From Cupriavidus yeoncheonensis (GTDB lineage: Bacteria; Pseudomonadota; Gammaproteobacteria; Burkholderiales; Burkholderiaceae), in contig NZ_CAJPUY010000008.1 in NCBI RefSeq assembly GCF_905397275.1, forward strand, positions 186,001 to 250,000: a stretch of DNA of 64,000 nucleotides, in the 5' to 3' direction. Each line of letters starts with the position of its first letter. Position 1 is the first letter of the stretch. Of the stretch, positions 1 through 9,747 are shown in pieces. The notes beneath the pieces are model-generated. The model had not been told where the DNA came from. It saw only the letters and a program-made list of their open reading frames with translations, and did no database searches. The position numbers were made by a program, and so were the translations under genes.

Positions 1-548
1 AACAGGCGCTGGCGAGCGGGGATCTCGACCTCGTCATCGGAAACTGGCACACCCCGCCAGGAAGCCTGCACCTGCAATCGCTGTGTACCGACGAGCTGGT
101 CTGCCTGGTGCGCGAAGCGCATCCGATAGCCGAAGGCAAACTGACGGCAGCCGCCTACGCCTGCGCCAGCCATCTGGCGGTTGCGACCCGCAACGTGGCT
201 GGCCACGGCACCATCGATGTCGAACTCTCGCGCGCCGGCCTGACACGCAAGGTGACCACGCAGATCCCCTACTTCTGCATGGCGCCCTATGTCCTGGTCC
301 GCACGAACCTCGTGTTCACCACGACCCGGGCCTTTGCCAGCCACTACGCCAACCTGCTGCCGCTGCGCATGGAGCCTCTTCCCGTCCCGGTGCGGGAGCT
401 GCACTACTACCAGCTCTGGCACGAGCGGGCGCACCGTGACCTGGGGTCGCGCTGGTTGCGCGGCATCGTGAGCAGCGTGGCACGGACCCTGGTGCCGGAG
501 GCGGATCGGAATGCGAAGCCAGGCCAGGCCGTTCCATTGCCTGCATGA
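1..548 (+). CDS. LysR-family regulator, C-terminal part (5' end outside window)
   Basis: The reading frame enters from the left edge (first full codon at base 3) and stops at 546-548. The visible 181 residues read as the effector-binding half of a LysR-type transcriptional regulator, with segments such as DLVIGNWH followed by a DELVCLVR stretch and an LWHERAHRD motif near the C-terminus. The last is common in the NodD/LinR-like subgroup of LysR proteins. The DNA-binding domain is outside the window, so the target cannot be inferred. It ends about 110 bp before the convergent formate dehydrogenase gene. Confidence 0.8.
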   Translation, partial: QALASGDLDLVIGNWHTPPGSLHLQSLCTDELVCLVREAHPIAEGKLTAAAYACASHLAVATRNVAGHGTIDVELSRAGLTRKVTTQIPYFCMAPYVLVRTNLVFTTTRAFASHYANLLPLRMEPLPVPVRELHYYQLWHERAHRDLGSRWLRGIVSSVARTLVPEADRNAKPGQAVPLPA

Positions 549-620
549 TGCAGCAGGTGTCGTCGCCGGCCCGGCCCGCGAGCCCAATGCAGTCAGCCTG
601 GGCATTCCGGATTCCGGAAG

Positions 621-641
621 CCGCGCCAGTTCCTGGCGCGG
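621..641. terminator. GC-rich hairpin between convergent genes
   Basis: CCGCGCCAG and CTGGCGCGG form a perfect 9-bp stem with a 3-base loop in the gap between the converging LysR and formate dehydrogenase genes. Neither strand has a T-tract after it, so it is at best a weak or factor-assisted terminator. Confidence 0.3.
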
Positions 642-659
642 ACCGGACTGGCAACGGCT

Positions 660-1859
660 TCAGCCCTTGAAGCGTGCCGCTTCTTCCGAGCCGGACGTGG
701 CATTGCCCGCGCTGTAGGAATGAGCGCCCACGCCCGCCAGCCTGCCGCCTTGCACGATCAGGTACTCCTCGCGGATCGGCCGGCCTTCGAAGTAGCACTC
801 CAGGATCTCGCGCGTGCCGGCTGCGTAGCGGGCCTGCGCCGACAGGCTGGTGCCCGAGATATGCGGCGTCATGCCGTGGTGCGGCATGTGGCGCCACGGA
901 TGGTCGGCCGGTGTCGGCTGCGGGAACCAGACGTCGCCGGCATAGCCCGCAAGCTGGCCGCTTTCGAGCGCGGCGGCGACGGCATCGCGATCGCACAGCT
1001 TGCCGCGCGCGGTGTTGATCAGGTAAGCGCCGCGCTTGAAGTTCGCCAGCGACTTCGCGTTGATCATATGCTCGGTTTCCGGGTGCAGCGGGCAATTCAG
1101 CGTGACCACGTCGCACACGCGCGTCAGGCTGTCCAGGCTGGTGTGGTGCGTGAGGTTGAGTTCGCGCTCCACCGTTTCGGGCAGACGGTAGCGGTCGAGG
1201 TAGTGCAGCTTGACGTCGAACGGATTGAGCAGGCGCAGTACGCGCAGGCCGATGCGGCCCGCCGCCACGGTGCCGACGTGCATGCCCTCGAGGTCGTAGG
1301 AGCGAGCCACGCAGTCGGCGATATTCCAGCCGCCCTTGAGCACCCATTGGTGCGAGGGCAGATAGTTGCGCACCAGCGAGAGCGTCATCATCGCCACATG
1401 CTCGGCCACGCTGTTGCTGTTGCAGTAGGTGACTTCAGCCACCGTCACGCCGTGGTCCATGGCCGCCTGCAGGTCGGTATGGTCGGAGCCGATGCCGGCC
1501 GTGACGATCATCTTCAGCTTCTTCGCCCGCCTGATGCGCTCGGCCGTCATATACGCGGGCCAGAACGGCTGCGAGATCACGATCTCCGCATCTTCCAGCT
1601 CGCGGTCCAGCACACTGCCGGTGCCGTCCTTGCTCGACGTCACCACGAGTTCATGGCCATTCGATTCCAGGTACTTGCGCAAGCCCAGTTCCCCCGAAAC
1701 GCTGCCCAGCAGCGTACCGGGCCGGAAGTCGATGCCGTGCGGCGTGGGCAATGTCTGACCATCCGGATAGCGCTCCAGCACCGGCAGGTCATCCCGGGCA
1801 TAGGTCTTCGGGTAGCCGGTCACCGGGTCGTCGTACAGCACGCACACAATCTTTGCCAT
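660..1859 (-). CDS. fdh: NAD-dependent formate dehydrogenase
   Basis: This cytosolic enzyme oxidises formate to CO2 with reduction of NAD+. The 399-residue product is close over its full length to the well-studied Pseudomonas sp. 101 enzyme (about 400 aa). The N-terminus MAKIVCVLYDDPVTGYPKTY and the Rossmann fingerprint TVAAGRIG (residues 197-204) are present. The family's catalytic residues appear at N147, R285, Q314 and H333. D222-R223 after the second beta strand of the cofactor domain predict NAD rather than NADP preference. A GAGGAGA ribosome-binding site precedes the ATG. The gene lies 152 bp downstream of a LysR gene on the same strand that probably controls it. It would supply NADH from formate released in catabolism. 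Confidence 0.95.
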   Translation of the reverse strand: MAKIVCVLYDDPVTGYPKTYARDDLPVLERYPDGQTLPTPHGIDFRPGTLLGSVSGELGLRKYLESNGHELVVTSSKDGTGSVLDRELEDAEIVISQPFWPAYMTAERIRRAKKLKMIVTAGIGSDHTDLQAAMDHGVTVAEVTYCNSNSVAEHVAMMTLSLVRNYLPSHQWVLKGGWNIADCVARSYDLEGMHVGTVAAGRIGLRVLRLLNPFDVKLHYLDRYRLPETVERELNLTHHTSLDSLTRVCDVVTLNCPLHPETEHMINAKSLANFKRGAYLINTARGKLCDRDAVAAALESGQLAGYAGDVWFPQPTPADHPWRHMPHHGMTPHISGTSLSAQARYAAGTREILECYFEGRPIREEYLIVQGGRLAGVGAHSYSAGNATSGSEEAARFKG

Positions 1860-2011
1860 TTTCCAGTCTCCTCGCCTGGCCCCGCAAGGAGGCCCTGGTT
1901 GCGCCCGGACTTGCCAGGCGGCTGCGGCCGTTACCGCAACGAGAGGAATGATCGGCGTCCGCGCGTGGCAAGGAAAATCGAACGCCTTGATGACGTGATC
2001 GGCGGTTCCTA

Positions 2012-2923
2012 TCAGGCGCGCAACAGCGCATCGACGCGCGACTGCAGATCCACCGCGCCGAACAGCGCCACCGCGGCGTCGAGCAGCGGCGAGCGCGGCT
2101 GACGGTCAAGCAGCACCAGTCCGATCTCGCGGTGCAGTGCCGGCGTGAGCGGCACCGCGCGCAGTTCATCGCGCATCTCGGCCAGGCACAGGACGCTGTG
2201 GGGAACGATGCTGCACAGGCCCGCGCAACGGACATGGGCATAGAGCGCCATCACCGAGTCGGTTTCTACGCGTGGCTGGGCCGAGACGCCAGCCCTGGAA
2301 AAGGCAGCGTCGATGCCGCGCCGGCATTGCATGTTGGTCGTCAGCAGACAGAGCGGCAGGTCGGCAGCCTCCTGCCATGTCACGGCGGTGCGGCCCGCGA
2401 GCAGTGCGTCGTCCCGCACGATCAGCACATAGTGCTCGCGGAACAGCGCGACCTTCTCGAAGCTGCGCAGGCGCTCGTCATCCAGATAGCTCAGGCCCAC
2501 ATCCAGGTCCAGGTCGAGCAGCTGCTTGAGCGTCTGCGCGGCCGACATGGTGTAGACCTCGTGCCGCATGCCCGGATGCTGGCGCAGGCAGGCATCGGTA
2601 AGCAGCGGCACCAGCGGCAGCGCTGTCGGGATCGCACCAATGCGCAGGCTGCCGGCCAGGCCGTCGCGGCTGGCGCTGGCCTCCTGCCGCAGTCCTTCGC
2701 AGTCGGCCAGCACCCGGCGCGCCCACTCGAGCACGCGCTCGCCTTCTGGCGTGAAGCCTTCGAAACGACGCCCCCGGCGCACAATCGGCAGGCCGAACTC
2801 TTCTTCGATGCTGCGCACCGCGCCTGACAGCGTGGGCTGCGAGACGTTGCAAAGCTCGGCGGCACGGCCAAAGTGCCGCGTTTGCGCCAGCGCGACAAGG
2901 TAGTTCAGTTGCCGGATGAACAT
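2012..2923 (-). CDS. LysR-family regulator, probably of formate dehydrogenase
   Basis: This is a 303-residue LysR-type regulator of normal length. A winged helix-turn-helix occupies residues 1-60 (FGRAAELCNVSQPTLSGAVR in the recognition region) and a periplasmic-binding-protein-like effector domain covers about 90-295. It sits directly upstream of the formate dehydrogenase gene on the same strand, so control of that gene by formate or a C1 intermediate is the simplest inference. It resembles regulators found beside formate dehydrogenase genes in Cupriavidus (FdsR type), but this is recalled and was not aligned. The upstream region carries repeated TATA-rich half-sites. Confidence 0.85.
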   Translation of the reverse strand: MFIRQLNYLVALAQTRHFGRAAELCNVSQPTLSGAVRSIEEEFGLPIVRRGRRFEGFTPEGERVLEWARRVLADCEGLRQEASASRDGLAGSLRIGAIPTALPLVPLLTDACLRQHPGMRHEVYTMSAAQTLKQLLDLDLDVGLSYLDDERLRSFEKVALFREHYVLIVRDDALLAGRTAVTWQEAADLPLCLLTTNMQCRRGIDAAFSRAGVSAQPRVETDSVMALYAHVRCAGLCSIVPHSVLCLAEMRDELRAVPLTPALHREIGLVLLDRQPRSPLLDAAVALFGAVDLQSRVDALLRA

Positions 2924-2943
2924 CGTGCTCCTCGGAGAATCTT

Positions 2944-2997
2944 CGTTATATCCGCCAGGACATATCGTATCGCAAACTTCCCTCCGTTATATACGAT
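2944..2997. promoter_or_regulatory. Candidate LysR binding region upstream of the formate regulator
   Basis: The direct repeat CGTTATAT occurs at 2944-2951 and 2985-2992, and the inverted pair ATCGTAT (2964-2970) / ATACGAT (2991-2997) overlaps it. This AT-rich cluster stands between the start of the LysR gene (minus strand) and the DUF2325 gene (plus strand). Its position and symmetry suit autoregulation by the LysR protein, but no experimental site is known to me. Confidence 0.35.
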
Positions 2998-3068
2998 GAT
3001 ATATTTCGGCAGCGTGATTCCCTCAAACCCGTTCAGGCAACGCGTATCAGACCGCACCAGGACGCACC

Positions 3069-4349
3069 ATGCACAGCCCACCGTTCCGACTTGCCCGTAC
3101 CCACCTGCTGGCCGTCTCCCGGCCGGCACTCGCCGATCCGGGCTGCTGCACCGGCCAGCAGGCCGCACCCGGGCCTGCGGCCCGCCGCCGCGCGACACTG
3201 GCAGACCTCGAACCCCGCTTCCACTGTTCGCTGATCGGCACCTGCCTGGGCACGGCGGAGCTGCGCAAGCTGGTGATGCGCCTGTCCGCGACTGACCGCA
3301 ACGCGGGCGACCTCGAGATCCATCATGAGGCGGTCACGCTCGCCACCCGCGGCGGCGCGCCATGCAAGACGCTTAACAAGGCACTGGACGAACGCCACGC
3401 CCTTGCCGTCCGACGCTTCGGTGCCGCGCGGGACGTGGCGACGCTGCAGACGATGTGGGAACAGGCGCTGGCCGGCGGCGATATTCCGGGCGCCTACTGG
3501 GCGCTGATGACGCATCCGCATGCGACGCCCGCGCTGCGCCAGGCGGCATTCGGTGAGGTCCATATGCTGTCGCACCTGGTGGGTGCAGCGAATCGCGCCG
3601 ATATCCGGCGGCTTGTCGCGCTGGAAGCGGAGAACGAGGCGCTGAAGGACAAGATCGGGCGCCAGCAGCAACGGATGCGGCAGATGAGCACCGAACACGC
3701 CGCCGGACAGCGCGAGCTGGCCGGCCAGATGGCCCGGCTCCAGGCGATGCAATGCGCTGCCCCGGCCGCCGGGGACGCCGACGTGGCGTCGCTGCGCAGC
3801 ACACTGAGGGCTCGCGAGGAGAACATCGCCACACAGGCCAGCCGCATCACCGCGCTGGAGCAGCGGGCGCTGAGCAGCCGTGAAGAAGCGCAGGCCCTGC
3901 GAGATACGCTGGAGGCCGTGCACGCGCAGCTCGCATCGAGCCAGGCCGAGATACTCGCGCTGGAAGCGCTGCTGTCAGCGCCTTCCGGCCACGATGGAGC
4001 GCCCGCGCCGGCCATCGCCGCCCTGGCCGGAAAGCGCATCGTCTATGTCGGTGGCCGCCCGGGTTCCAACCACGCGCTGCGCGATTGGATCGAGGCCGCC
4101 GGCGGGAGCTTCCTTGACCATGACGGTGGCGTGGAAGACCGCAAGGGGCTGCTGCCGGCGATGGTGGCGGGCGCCGACATCGTGGTATTTCCCGTCGATT
4201 GCGTCGACCATGATTCGGTGGCGCGCGTGAAGCGCGAGTGCCAGCGGCACAGCGTGGCCTACCACCCGGTGCGCAGCGCCAGCGTGGCAAGCTTCGTGGA
4301 GCTCGCCACGCGGCTGTTCGGCATGCCGGCCGGCACTGGCCAGGCGTAG
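3069..4349 (+). CDS. DUF2325 domain protein with coiled coil
   Basis: The product has 426 residues. An N-terminal region of unknown fold (to about residue 170) is followed by a long heptad-rich coiled coil (about 175-300, rich in A, E, Q and R). A C-terminal DUF2325 domain runs from residue 321 (GKRIVYVGGRPG) to about 415, with a DCVDHDSV segment. DUF2325 proteins are found in many Burkholderiales, but no enzymatic activity is established. The domain looks like a small Rossmann-like alpha/beta unit. The gene is monocistronic as far as visible, diverging from the LysR gene and converging on the Na/Pi transporter with about 25 bp between stops. Function is unknown. Confidence 0.75.
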   Translation: MHSPPFRLARTHLLAVSRPALADPGCCTGQQAAPGPAARRRATLADLEPRFHCSLIGTCLGTAELRKLVMRLSATDRNAGDLEIHHEAVTLATRGGAPCKTLNKALDERHALAVRRFGAARDVATLQTMWEQALAGGDIPGAYWALMTHPHATPALRQAAFGEVHMLSHLVGAANRADIRRLVALEAENEALKDKIGRQQQRMRQMSTEHAAGQRELAGQMARLQAMQCAAPAAGDADVASLRSTLRAREENIATQASRITALEQRALSSREEAQALRDTLEAVHAQLASSQAEILALEALLSAPSGHDGAPAPAIAALAGKRIVYVGGRPGSNHALRDWIEAAGGSFLDHDGGVEDRKGLLPAMVAGADIVVFPVDCVDHDSVARVKRECQRHSVAYHPVRSASVASFVELATRLFGMPAGTGQA

Positions 4350-4374
4350 TCCGCGGGCGATGCGGATCGCGCGG

Positions 4375-6066
4375 TCATGGCACGCTCCTGACGCCCTGCA
4401 GGCATCTCGTCGCCCTGGCCATGGCCCGGGACATGCGCGCGATCTCCAGGAACTGTTCGATCATGTCGTTCGACAGGCGGAAGCTGATCACCTCGTCGCG
4501 GCTGCGCAGGCGCAGCTGCGACGCCACGCTTTGCCGCGCCGCGTCCGCCAGAGCTTCGATCTCCGCCTTGGCCCCGACCACGCTCGCGATGGCACCGGGC
4601 AGGGGCTGGCCGATCGTACCAATCGACTGCGCCAGGCAGTCGAGCACGGCCGACGCGAAATTCGCCGTGTCCTCGCTGCGCAGGTGCTCCAGTTCGATGC
4701 CTTCCGCCAGCCGGCGCTGGCTGGCCGCGATCATGCTGGTCGACGCCACTTCGCGGATCGACTCCAGGCACGTGGCAATGCGCGTGAGGCTGACGATCTG
4801 CTGGCCCTCCACCTCGGTCAGGTCCGCATCGGAAAGACGACCGACGTACTGCAGGACCGCCAGCCCCAGGTGATCGGCGTCGCTGTCCTGCTCCGTCAGC
4901 GTGGCGATATCGCGCGTGCCGCCCCCGATTGCGGCCTGCGCACCCTGCCGGACCAGCTCAAGCGTCTGTTCGCCGAGCGCCAGCAGTTCGAGCTGCACGC
5001 GTCCGATGCCCAGCGCCGGCATGTCGAGCAGCGTCTCGTCCAGATAGCGGGGCTCTCCGCGCTCCCGCCACGGGCTCGGCCGCGACGGCACGATGCGCTG
5101 CGCCAGCGTGCCGATCGGGCCGGAGAACCAGATCAGCACCAGCGTGCTGGCCACGCTGAATACCGCGTGCGCGTTGGCGGCCTGGCGCGGCGTCTCCGCG
5201 GCCAGGCGCGCCGCCCCCTGCAGTTCCGGCGCGCTCGGGGAAATCATCCGGATGAAGTCGGCAAACTGCGGAATGACAAAGGCAAAGAACAGTACGCCAA
5301 GCACATTGAAGAGCAGGTGCACAATGCCGACCTGCGCCGCTTCCGGCGGTTTGCCGATCGCGGCGAGCAACGCCGTGCCGCAAGTGCCCACGTTGGCGCC
5401 GAGGATCAGCGCGATGCCCGCCTCCAGCGGGATCAGGCCCTGGCTGCCCAGCGCGATGACGATGGCCAGCGTGGCGGCGGAACTCTGGACAATGGCCGTG
5501 AACACCGCGCCGATCACGATGCCAAGCAGCGGGCTGCGCATGTCCTGCATGGCGTCGATGAACGGCTGGAAGCTGCGCAGTGGCCGCGTGGCATCGCCCA
5601 TGAACTCGATGCCGAGGAACAGCAGCCCCAGGCCCAGCACCACGCCGCCAAGCTGGCGCAGCAGCTCGCGCCTGGCGAACGCGTGCAGCAGGAAGCCGGC
5701 GGCAAGCATGAACGGCGTGACCGCCGACACGTTGAAGGCAATGATCTGCGCGGTCAGCGTGGAACCGACGTTGGCGCCCATGATCATCGGGATCGACTGG
5801 CCCAGCGTCATCAGCCCTGCCGACACGAAGCCGACCAGCAGCACGGTGGTGATCGTCGACGAGTTCAGCAGCGCCGTCACGCCGGCGCCCGCCAGCACGC
5901 CGCGCAGCCGGCTCGCGGTCAGCGTGCCAAGCAGCGACTGCAGCCTGGCGCCGGCAATGGCCTTGAGCCCGCCGGTCATCAGCTCCAGCCCGAACAGGAA
6001 GAGTGCCAGGCCGCCGACCAGCAGGCCGGTGATGCCAAGGAGGTTCAGGCTGTCCGCAGGTTGCAT
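4375..6066 (-). CDS. Na/Pi cotransporter family protein with PhoU-like C-terminal domain
   Basis: The 563-residue inner-membrane protein carries the two repeated Na/Pi-cotransporter units. The QSS-type signatures are visible as LLNSSTITTVLLVG in the first repeat and IVQSSAATLAIVIALG in the second, within about eight hydrophobic segments (residues 10-330). A soluble helical PhoU-like region follows (about 370-540). The family (NptA/YjbB) moves phosphate with sodium, often outward when phosphate is in excess. The open frame extends further upstream, but the ATG at 6066 starts immediately before the first membrane segment, while the 65 extra residues look non-coding. No phosphate-regulon genes are adjacent. 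Confidence 0.85.
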   Translation of the reverse strand: MQPADSLNLLGITGLLVGGLALFLFGLELMTGGLKAIAGARLQSLLGTLTASRLRGVLAGAGVTALLNSSTITTVLLVGFVSAGLMTLGQSIPMIMGANVGSTLTAQIIAFNVSAVTPFMLAAGFLLHAFARRELLRQLGGVVLGLGLLFLGIEFMGDATRPLRSFQPFIDAMQDMRSPLLGIVIGAVFTAIVQSSAATLAIVIALGSQGLIPLEAGIALILGANVGTCGTALLAAIGKPPEAAQVGIVHLLFNVLGVLFFAFVIPQFADFIRMISPSAPELQGAARLAAETPRQAANAHAVFSVASTLVLIWFSGPIGTLAQRIVPSRPSPWRERGEPRYLDETLLDMPALGIGRVQLELLALGEQTLELVRQGAQAAIGGGTRDIATLTEQDSDADHLGLAVLQYVGRLSDADLTEVEGQQIVSLTRIATCLESIREVASTSMIAASQRRLAEGIELEHLRSEDTANFASAVLDCLAQSIGTIGQPLPGAIASVVGAKAEIEALADAARQSVASQLRLRSRDEVISFRLSNDMIEQFLEIARMSRAMARATRCLQGVRSVP

Positions 6067-6311
6067 GGCTTGGTATTCGTCTTGGTATGCACAAGGACTG
6101 ACGGCCGGCCAGCCGGCACGCGGCTGGCATGACTCCGGGGGCCATGCCGTATTGTAGGTAACGCCCTCCGAACCAGCCGGAAATCGCGGCGCCGGGCGCG
6201 CTGCCCTCAAGTCATGCCCGGTTCCGGACGACAACCAGGATGCGGGAATCCCGGAAACCATGCGTGCCGGGCGCCCCGTATCCGTTCAATCCTTTTCAGG
6301 AACCGACAAAC

Positions 6312-6503
6312 ATGAGTATCTCCCTCGTCAGCGCACCCGGCGCGGCGGACCCGGGCACAGACCCGGTGTCACTGCTGATGCTGCGCAAGTCGCTGGATCT
6401 GCAGGCCCAGGGCGTAGCCAGCCTGCTGCAGGCCGCCACCGCGGCGGCACCGGTGGCCAGCAATCCGCCCCATCTTGGCCAGAACATCGACGTAAAGGCT
6501 TGA
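6312..6503 (+). CDS. YjfB-like small protein (putative motility protein)
   Basis: This is a 63-residue protein with the core LRKSLDLQAQGVASLLQA and the C-terminal signature PPHLGQNIDVKA. Both are typical of the short YjfB family, annotated as putative motility proteins in proteobacteria. An AGGA sequence precedes the ATG at a good distance, so the longer upstream reading is rejected. It is followed at once by a strong terminator. The flagellar operon lies 3.2 kb away, in agreement with a motility link, but the molecular role is not known. Confidence 0.7.
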   Translation: MSISLVSAPGAADPGTDPVSLLMLRKSLDLQAQGVASLLQAATAAAPVASNPPHLGQNIDVKA

Positions 6504-6524
6504 GGCCTGAGGCCTGAAATATGC

Positions 6525-6553
6525 AAAAAGCCCCGCGACTGCGGGGCTTTTTT
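6525..6553. terminator. Rho-independent terminator, usable on both strands
   Basis: GCCCCGC (6530-6536) pairs with GCGGGGC (6541-6547) around a GACT loop. An A-tract precedes it and six T follow, so it can end transcription of the small YjfB-like gene on the plus strand and may also act on the minus strand. Confidence 0.9.
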
Positions 6554-6610
6554 GCTGGTGCGGGCAAGCGACTGCGCCCGTCGGGCTGCGGCCTGATATC
6601 CGCCAGCCAT

Positions 6611-6645
6611 GAAAAAAGCCCCGTCCCTGCGCGCAGGGACGGGGC
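6611..6645 (-). terminator. Rho-independent terminator of acnB
   Basis: GCCCCGTCCCTG pairs with CAGGGACGGGGC across a CGCG loop (6618-6645). Read on the minus strand it is followed by six T. It lies 60 bp beyond the acnB stop codon. Confidence 0.9.
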
Positions 6646-6705
6646 TTGTCCGTTGCCGGCCACCGCATCACTTGATCGTGTTTGCAGCCGGTGCGGCCGC
6701 GAACC

Positions 6706-9297
6706 TTACAGGTTCACGCCGTCGGCAACTTCCTTGAAGTCTTCGATCTGGTCGAAGTTCATGTACTTGTAGATCTTGTCGCCATTGGCGTTGATCACGC
6801 CGATGTCGGCCATGTACTCGTCCTTCGACGGGATCTTGCCAAGGCGCGAACAGATGGCGGCCAGTTCGGCCGAGCCCAGGTACACGTTGGTGTTCTTGCC
6901 CAGGCGGTTCGGGAAGTTGCGGGTCGAGGTCGACATCACCGTCGCGCCTTCGCGCACCTGTGCCTGGTTACCCATGCACAGCGAGCAACCCGGCATTTCG
7001 GTACGCGCACCAGCCGTGCCGAACACGCCGTAGTGGCCTTCCTCGGTCAGCTGCTTCTGGTCCATCTTGGTCGGCGGGGCCACCCACAGCTTGACCGGGA
7101 TATCGCGCTTGCCTTCCAGCAGCTTGGACGCTGCGCGGAAGTGGCCGATGTTGGTCATGCACGAACCGATGAACACTTCGTCGATCTTCGCGCCAGCGAC
7201 TTCCGACAGGGTCTTCACGTCGTCCGGGTCGTTCGGGCAGGCCACGATCGGCTCGTGCACGTCGGCCAGGTCGATCTCGATCACGGCGGCGTACTCGGCG
7301 TCGGCGTCCGGTTGCAGCAGTTCCGGCTTGGCCAGCCATGCCTGCATGGCTTCGATGCGGCGCTGCAGGCTGCGCGGATCCTGGTAGCCCTGGGCGATCA
7401 TCCACTTCAGCAGCGTGATGTTGCTGTTGATGTATTCGATGATCGGTTCCTTGTTCAGGCGCACCGTGCAACCGGCGGCCGAACGTTCGGCGGAGGCATC
7501 CGACAGTTCGAACGCTTGCTCGACCTTCAGGTCGGGCAGGCCTTCGATTTCCAGCACGCGGCCCGAGAAGATGTTCTGCTTGCCTTGCTTGGCCACGGTC
7601 AGCAGGCCTTGCTTGATCGCGTACAGCGGAATCGCGTTGACCAGGTCACGCAGGGTCACGCCCGGCTGCATCTTGCCCTTGAAGCGGACCAGCACCGATT
7701 CCGGCATGTCCAGCGGCATCACGCCGGTGGCGGCGGCAAAGGCCACCAGGCCCGAACCGGCCGGGAAGCTGATGCCGATCGGGAAGCGGGTGTGCGAGTC
7801 GCCGCCGGTGCCGACGGTGTCGGGCAGCAGCATGCGGTTCAGCCACGAGTGGATCACGCCATCGCCCGGGCGCAGCGAGATGCCGCCGCGGGTGCTGATG
7901 AACTCGGGCAGGGTGTGGTGGGTCTTCACGTCCACCGGCTTCGGATAGGCGGCGGTGTGGCAGAACGACTGCATCACCAGGTCGGCCGAGAAGCCCAGGC
8001 AAGCCAGGTCCTTCAACTCGTCGCGGGTCATCGGGCCGGTGGTGTCCTGCGAGCCCACCGAGGTCATCTTCGGTTCGCAGTAGGTGCCCGGGCGGATACC
8101 CTTGCCGTCGGCCAGGCCGCAAGCGCGGCCAACCATCTTCTGGGCCAGCGTGAAGCCCTTGCCGGTATCGGCCGGGTTCTGCGGCAGGCGGAACAGCGTC
8201 GACGGGGCCAGGCCCAGCGCTTCACGCGCCTTGGCGGTCAGGCCACGGCCGACGATCAGCGGAATGCGGCCGCCGGCGCGCACTTCATCGAACAGCACGT
8301 CGGACTTGACCTTGAACTCGGCGATCACTTCGCCGTTCTTCAGGGCCTTGCCTTCGTACGGGCGCAGTTCGACCACGTCGCCCATTTCCATCTTCGACAC
8401 GTCCAGCTCGATCGGCAGCGCGCCGGCGTCTTCCATGGTGTTGTAGAAGATCGGGGCGATCTTGCTGCCCAGGCACACGCCACCGAAGCGCTTGTTCGGG
8501 ATGAAGGGGATGTCTTCACCGGTGAACCACAGCACCGAGTTGGTGGCCGACTTGCGGCTGGAACCGGTACCCACCACGTCGCCCACGTAGGCGACCAGGT
8601 TGCCCTTCTCGGCCAGCGACTGGATGAACTTGACCGGGCCGCGCTTGCCGTCTTCTTCCGGCTGGAACGCCGCGCCTTCGCGCTTGTTCTTCAGCATGGC
8701 CAGCGCGTGCAGCGGGATGTCCGGGCGCGTGGTGGCGTCCGGAGCCGGCGACAGGTCGTCGGTGTTGGTTTCGCCCGGCACCTTGAATACGGTGATGGTC
8801 AGGCTTTGCGGCACTTCCGGGCGGCTGGTGAACCACTCGGCGTCGGCCCAGCTTTGCAGCACGGCCTTGGCGTTGGCGTTGCCCTTGTCCGCCAGTTCCT
8901 TGACGTCGTGGAAGGCGTCAAACATCAGCAGGGTCTTCTTCAGCGCGTCGGCCGCGACGGTTCCGACTTCCGCGTCGGCGAGCAGCGCGATCAGCGGCGA
9001 GATGTTGTAGCCGCCCAGCATGGTGCCCAGCAACTCGGTAGCCTTGGCGCGGCTGATCAGGGCGCACTTCTCCTTGCCCAGTGCAACGGCGGCCAGGTAC
9101 GAGGCCTTGACCTTGGCGGCGTCATCCACGCCGGCCGGCACGCGGTTGGTGATCAGGTCGACCAGGGTCTGCTCTTCACCGGCGGGCGGGTTCTTCAGCA
9201 GTTCAATCAGCTCGGCCGTCTGCTTGGCGGTCAGGGGCAGCGGAGGGATGCCGAGCGCAGCGCGTTCGGCGACATGGGCGCGATAGTTTTCAAGCAT
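6706..9297 (-). CDS. acnB: Aconitate hydratase B
   Basis: This bifunctional TCA-cycle aconitase (and 2-methylisocitrate dehydratase) interconverts citrate and isocitrate in the cytosol using a [4Fe-4S] cluster. The 863-residue product has the AcnB-type order: an N-terminal HEAT-like domain, then the swivel domain, then catalytic domains. Cluster ligands are visible as C713 (GSCMTN), C771 and C774 (CSLCMGN). The start [20 protein letters not shown] is the family-typical N-terminus, so the 43-residue upstream extension is not used. It stands alone between strong terminators and a 450-bp upstream region containing a 12-bp perfect palindrome. Confidence 0.98.
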   Translation of the reverse strand: MLENYRAHVAERAALGIPPLPLTAKQTAELIELLKNPPAGEEQTLVDLITNRVPAGVDDAAKVKASYLAAVALGKEKCALISRAKATELLGTMLGGYNISPLIALLADAEVGTVAADALKKTLLMFDAFHDVKELADKGNANAKAVLQSWADAEWFTSRPEVPQSLTITVFKVPGETNTDDLSPAPDATTRPDIPLHALAMLKNKREGAAFQPEEDGKRGPVKFIQSLAEKGNLVAYVGDVVGTGSSRKSATNSVLWFTGEDIPFIPNKRFGGVCLGSKIAPIFYNTMEDAGALPIELDVSKMEMGDVVELRPYEGKALKNGEVIAEFKVKSDVLFDEVRAGGRIPLIVGRGLTAKAREALGLAPSTLFRLPQNPADTGKGFTLAQKMVGRACGLADGKGIRPGTYCEPKMTSVGSQDTTGPMTRDELKDLACLGFSADLVMQSFCHTAAYPKPVDVKTHHTLPEFISTRGGISLRPGDGVIHSWLNRMLLPDTVGTGGDSHTRFPIGISFPAGSGLVAFAAATGVMPLDMPESVLVRFKGKMQPGVTLRDLVNAIPLYAIKQGLLTVAKQGKQNIFSGRVLEIEGLPDLKVEQAFELSDASAERSAAGCTVRLNKEPIIEYINSNITLLKWMIAQGYQDPRSLQRRIEAMQAWLAKPELLQPDADAEYAAVIEIDLADVHEPIVACPNDPDDVKTLSEVAGAKIDEVFIGSCMTNIGHFRAASKLLEGKRDIPVKLWVAPPTKMDQKQLTEEGHYGVFGTAGARTEMPGCSLCMGNQAQVREGATVMSTSTRNFPNRLGKNTNVYLGSAELAAICSRLGKIPSKDEYMADIGVINANGDKIYKYMNFDQIEDFKEVADGVNL

Positions 9298-9747
9298 GGG
9301 AACCTGCTGAGTAATTGGTTGTAGAAATTCCGTAACGTCGCGATTGTAGTCCGAAGCGCCGACACGGTCAAATGTCTTATATCTTATATAAGAGTGAAAA
9401 AACAAAAATCCTTTCACAACAAACACTTAGCACTGAAGGATCACTCTGACCTGCATGAGCAACTACCCGACTAGTGTAGTAGGGATTGGCGGCTGCGCCA
9501 GGCATGCGAAGTCCGCCGCCACCCCGCCTGGAACAGGGGCCGCAACAGGCCCTTGCTGCCGCAACTCAAGTTCCGCAACCAACACGCGTTAACCATGCAG
9601 CAGGCGCGCTTCGCACGCCCGCTGGCGCAGCCATGCCTGCTCCCTTTCTGCTCAAACGGCCAAGCTGAAAGGGTTTCCCCCTTTTTTTCGGCCCTTTGCT
9701 GGCCTGCGATTCCGCAAGAATGGCAGGCATTCCGATACAGGCTTCTC
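9298..9747. other. Divergent intergenic region acnB / fliL
   Basis: This 450-bp spacer holds the acnB promoter region and leader on the minus strand and the flagellar operon leader on the plus strand. Open frames in it lack a ribosome-binding site and family resemblance. A palindrome at 9382-9393 is the only clear signal. No flagellar sigma-28 or sigma-54 promoter could be recognised with confidence. Confidence 0.5.
9382..9393. promoter_or_regulatory. acnB: Perfect palindrome TCTTATATAAGA upstream of acnB
   Basis: TCTTATATAAGA is a 12-bp perfect palindrome preceded by an additional TCTTAT half-site at 9375-9380. It lies 85 bp upstream of the acnB start in an AT-rich segment where the minus-strand -10 region is expected. 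Symmetry and placement suggest an operator for a dimeric regulator, for example of the GntR type. The regulator is not in this window. Confidence 0.45.

Noticed and set aside
4360..6132. 590-codon plus-strand open frame
   Set aside because: Antisense to the Na/Pi cotransporter gene; Gln/Arg/His-rich low-complexity translation.
6682..9324. 880-codon plus-strand open frame
   Set aside because: Antisense shadow of acnB, with His/Arg/Gln-rich composition and no family motif.
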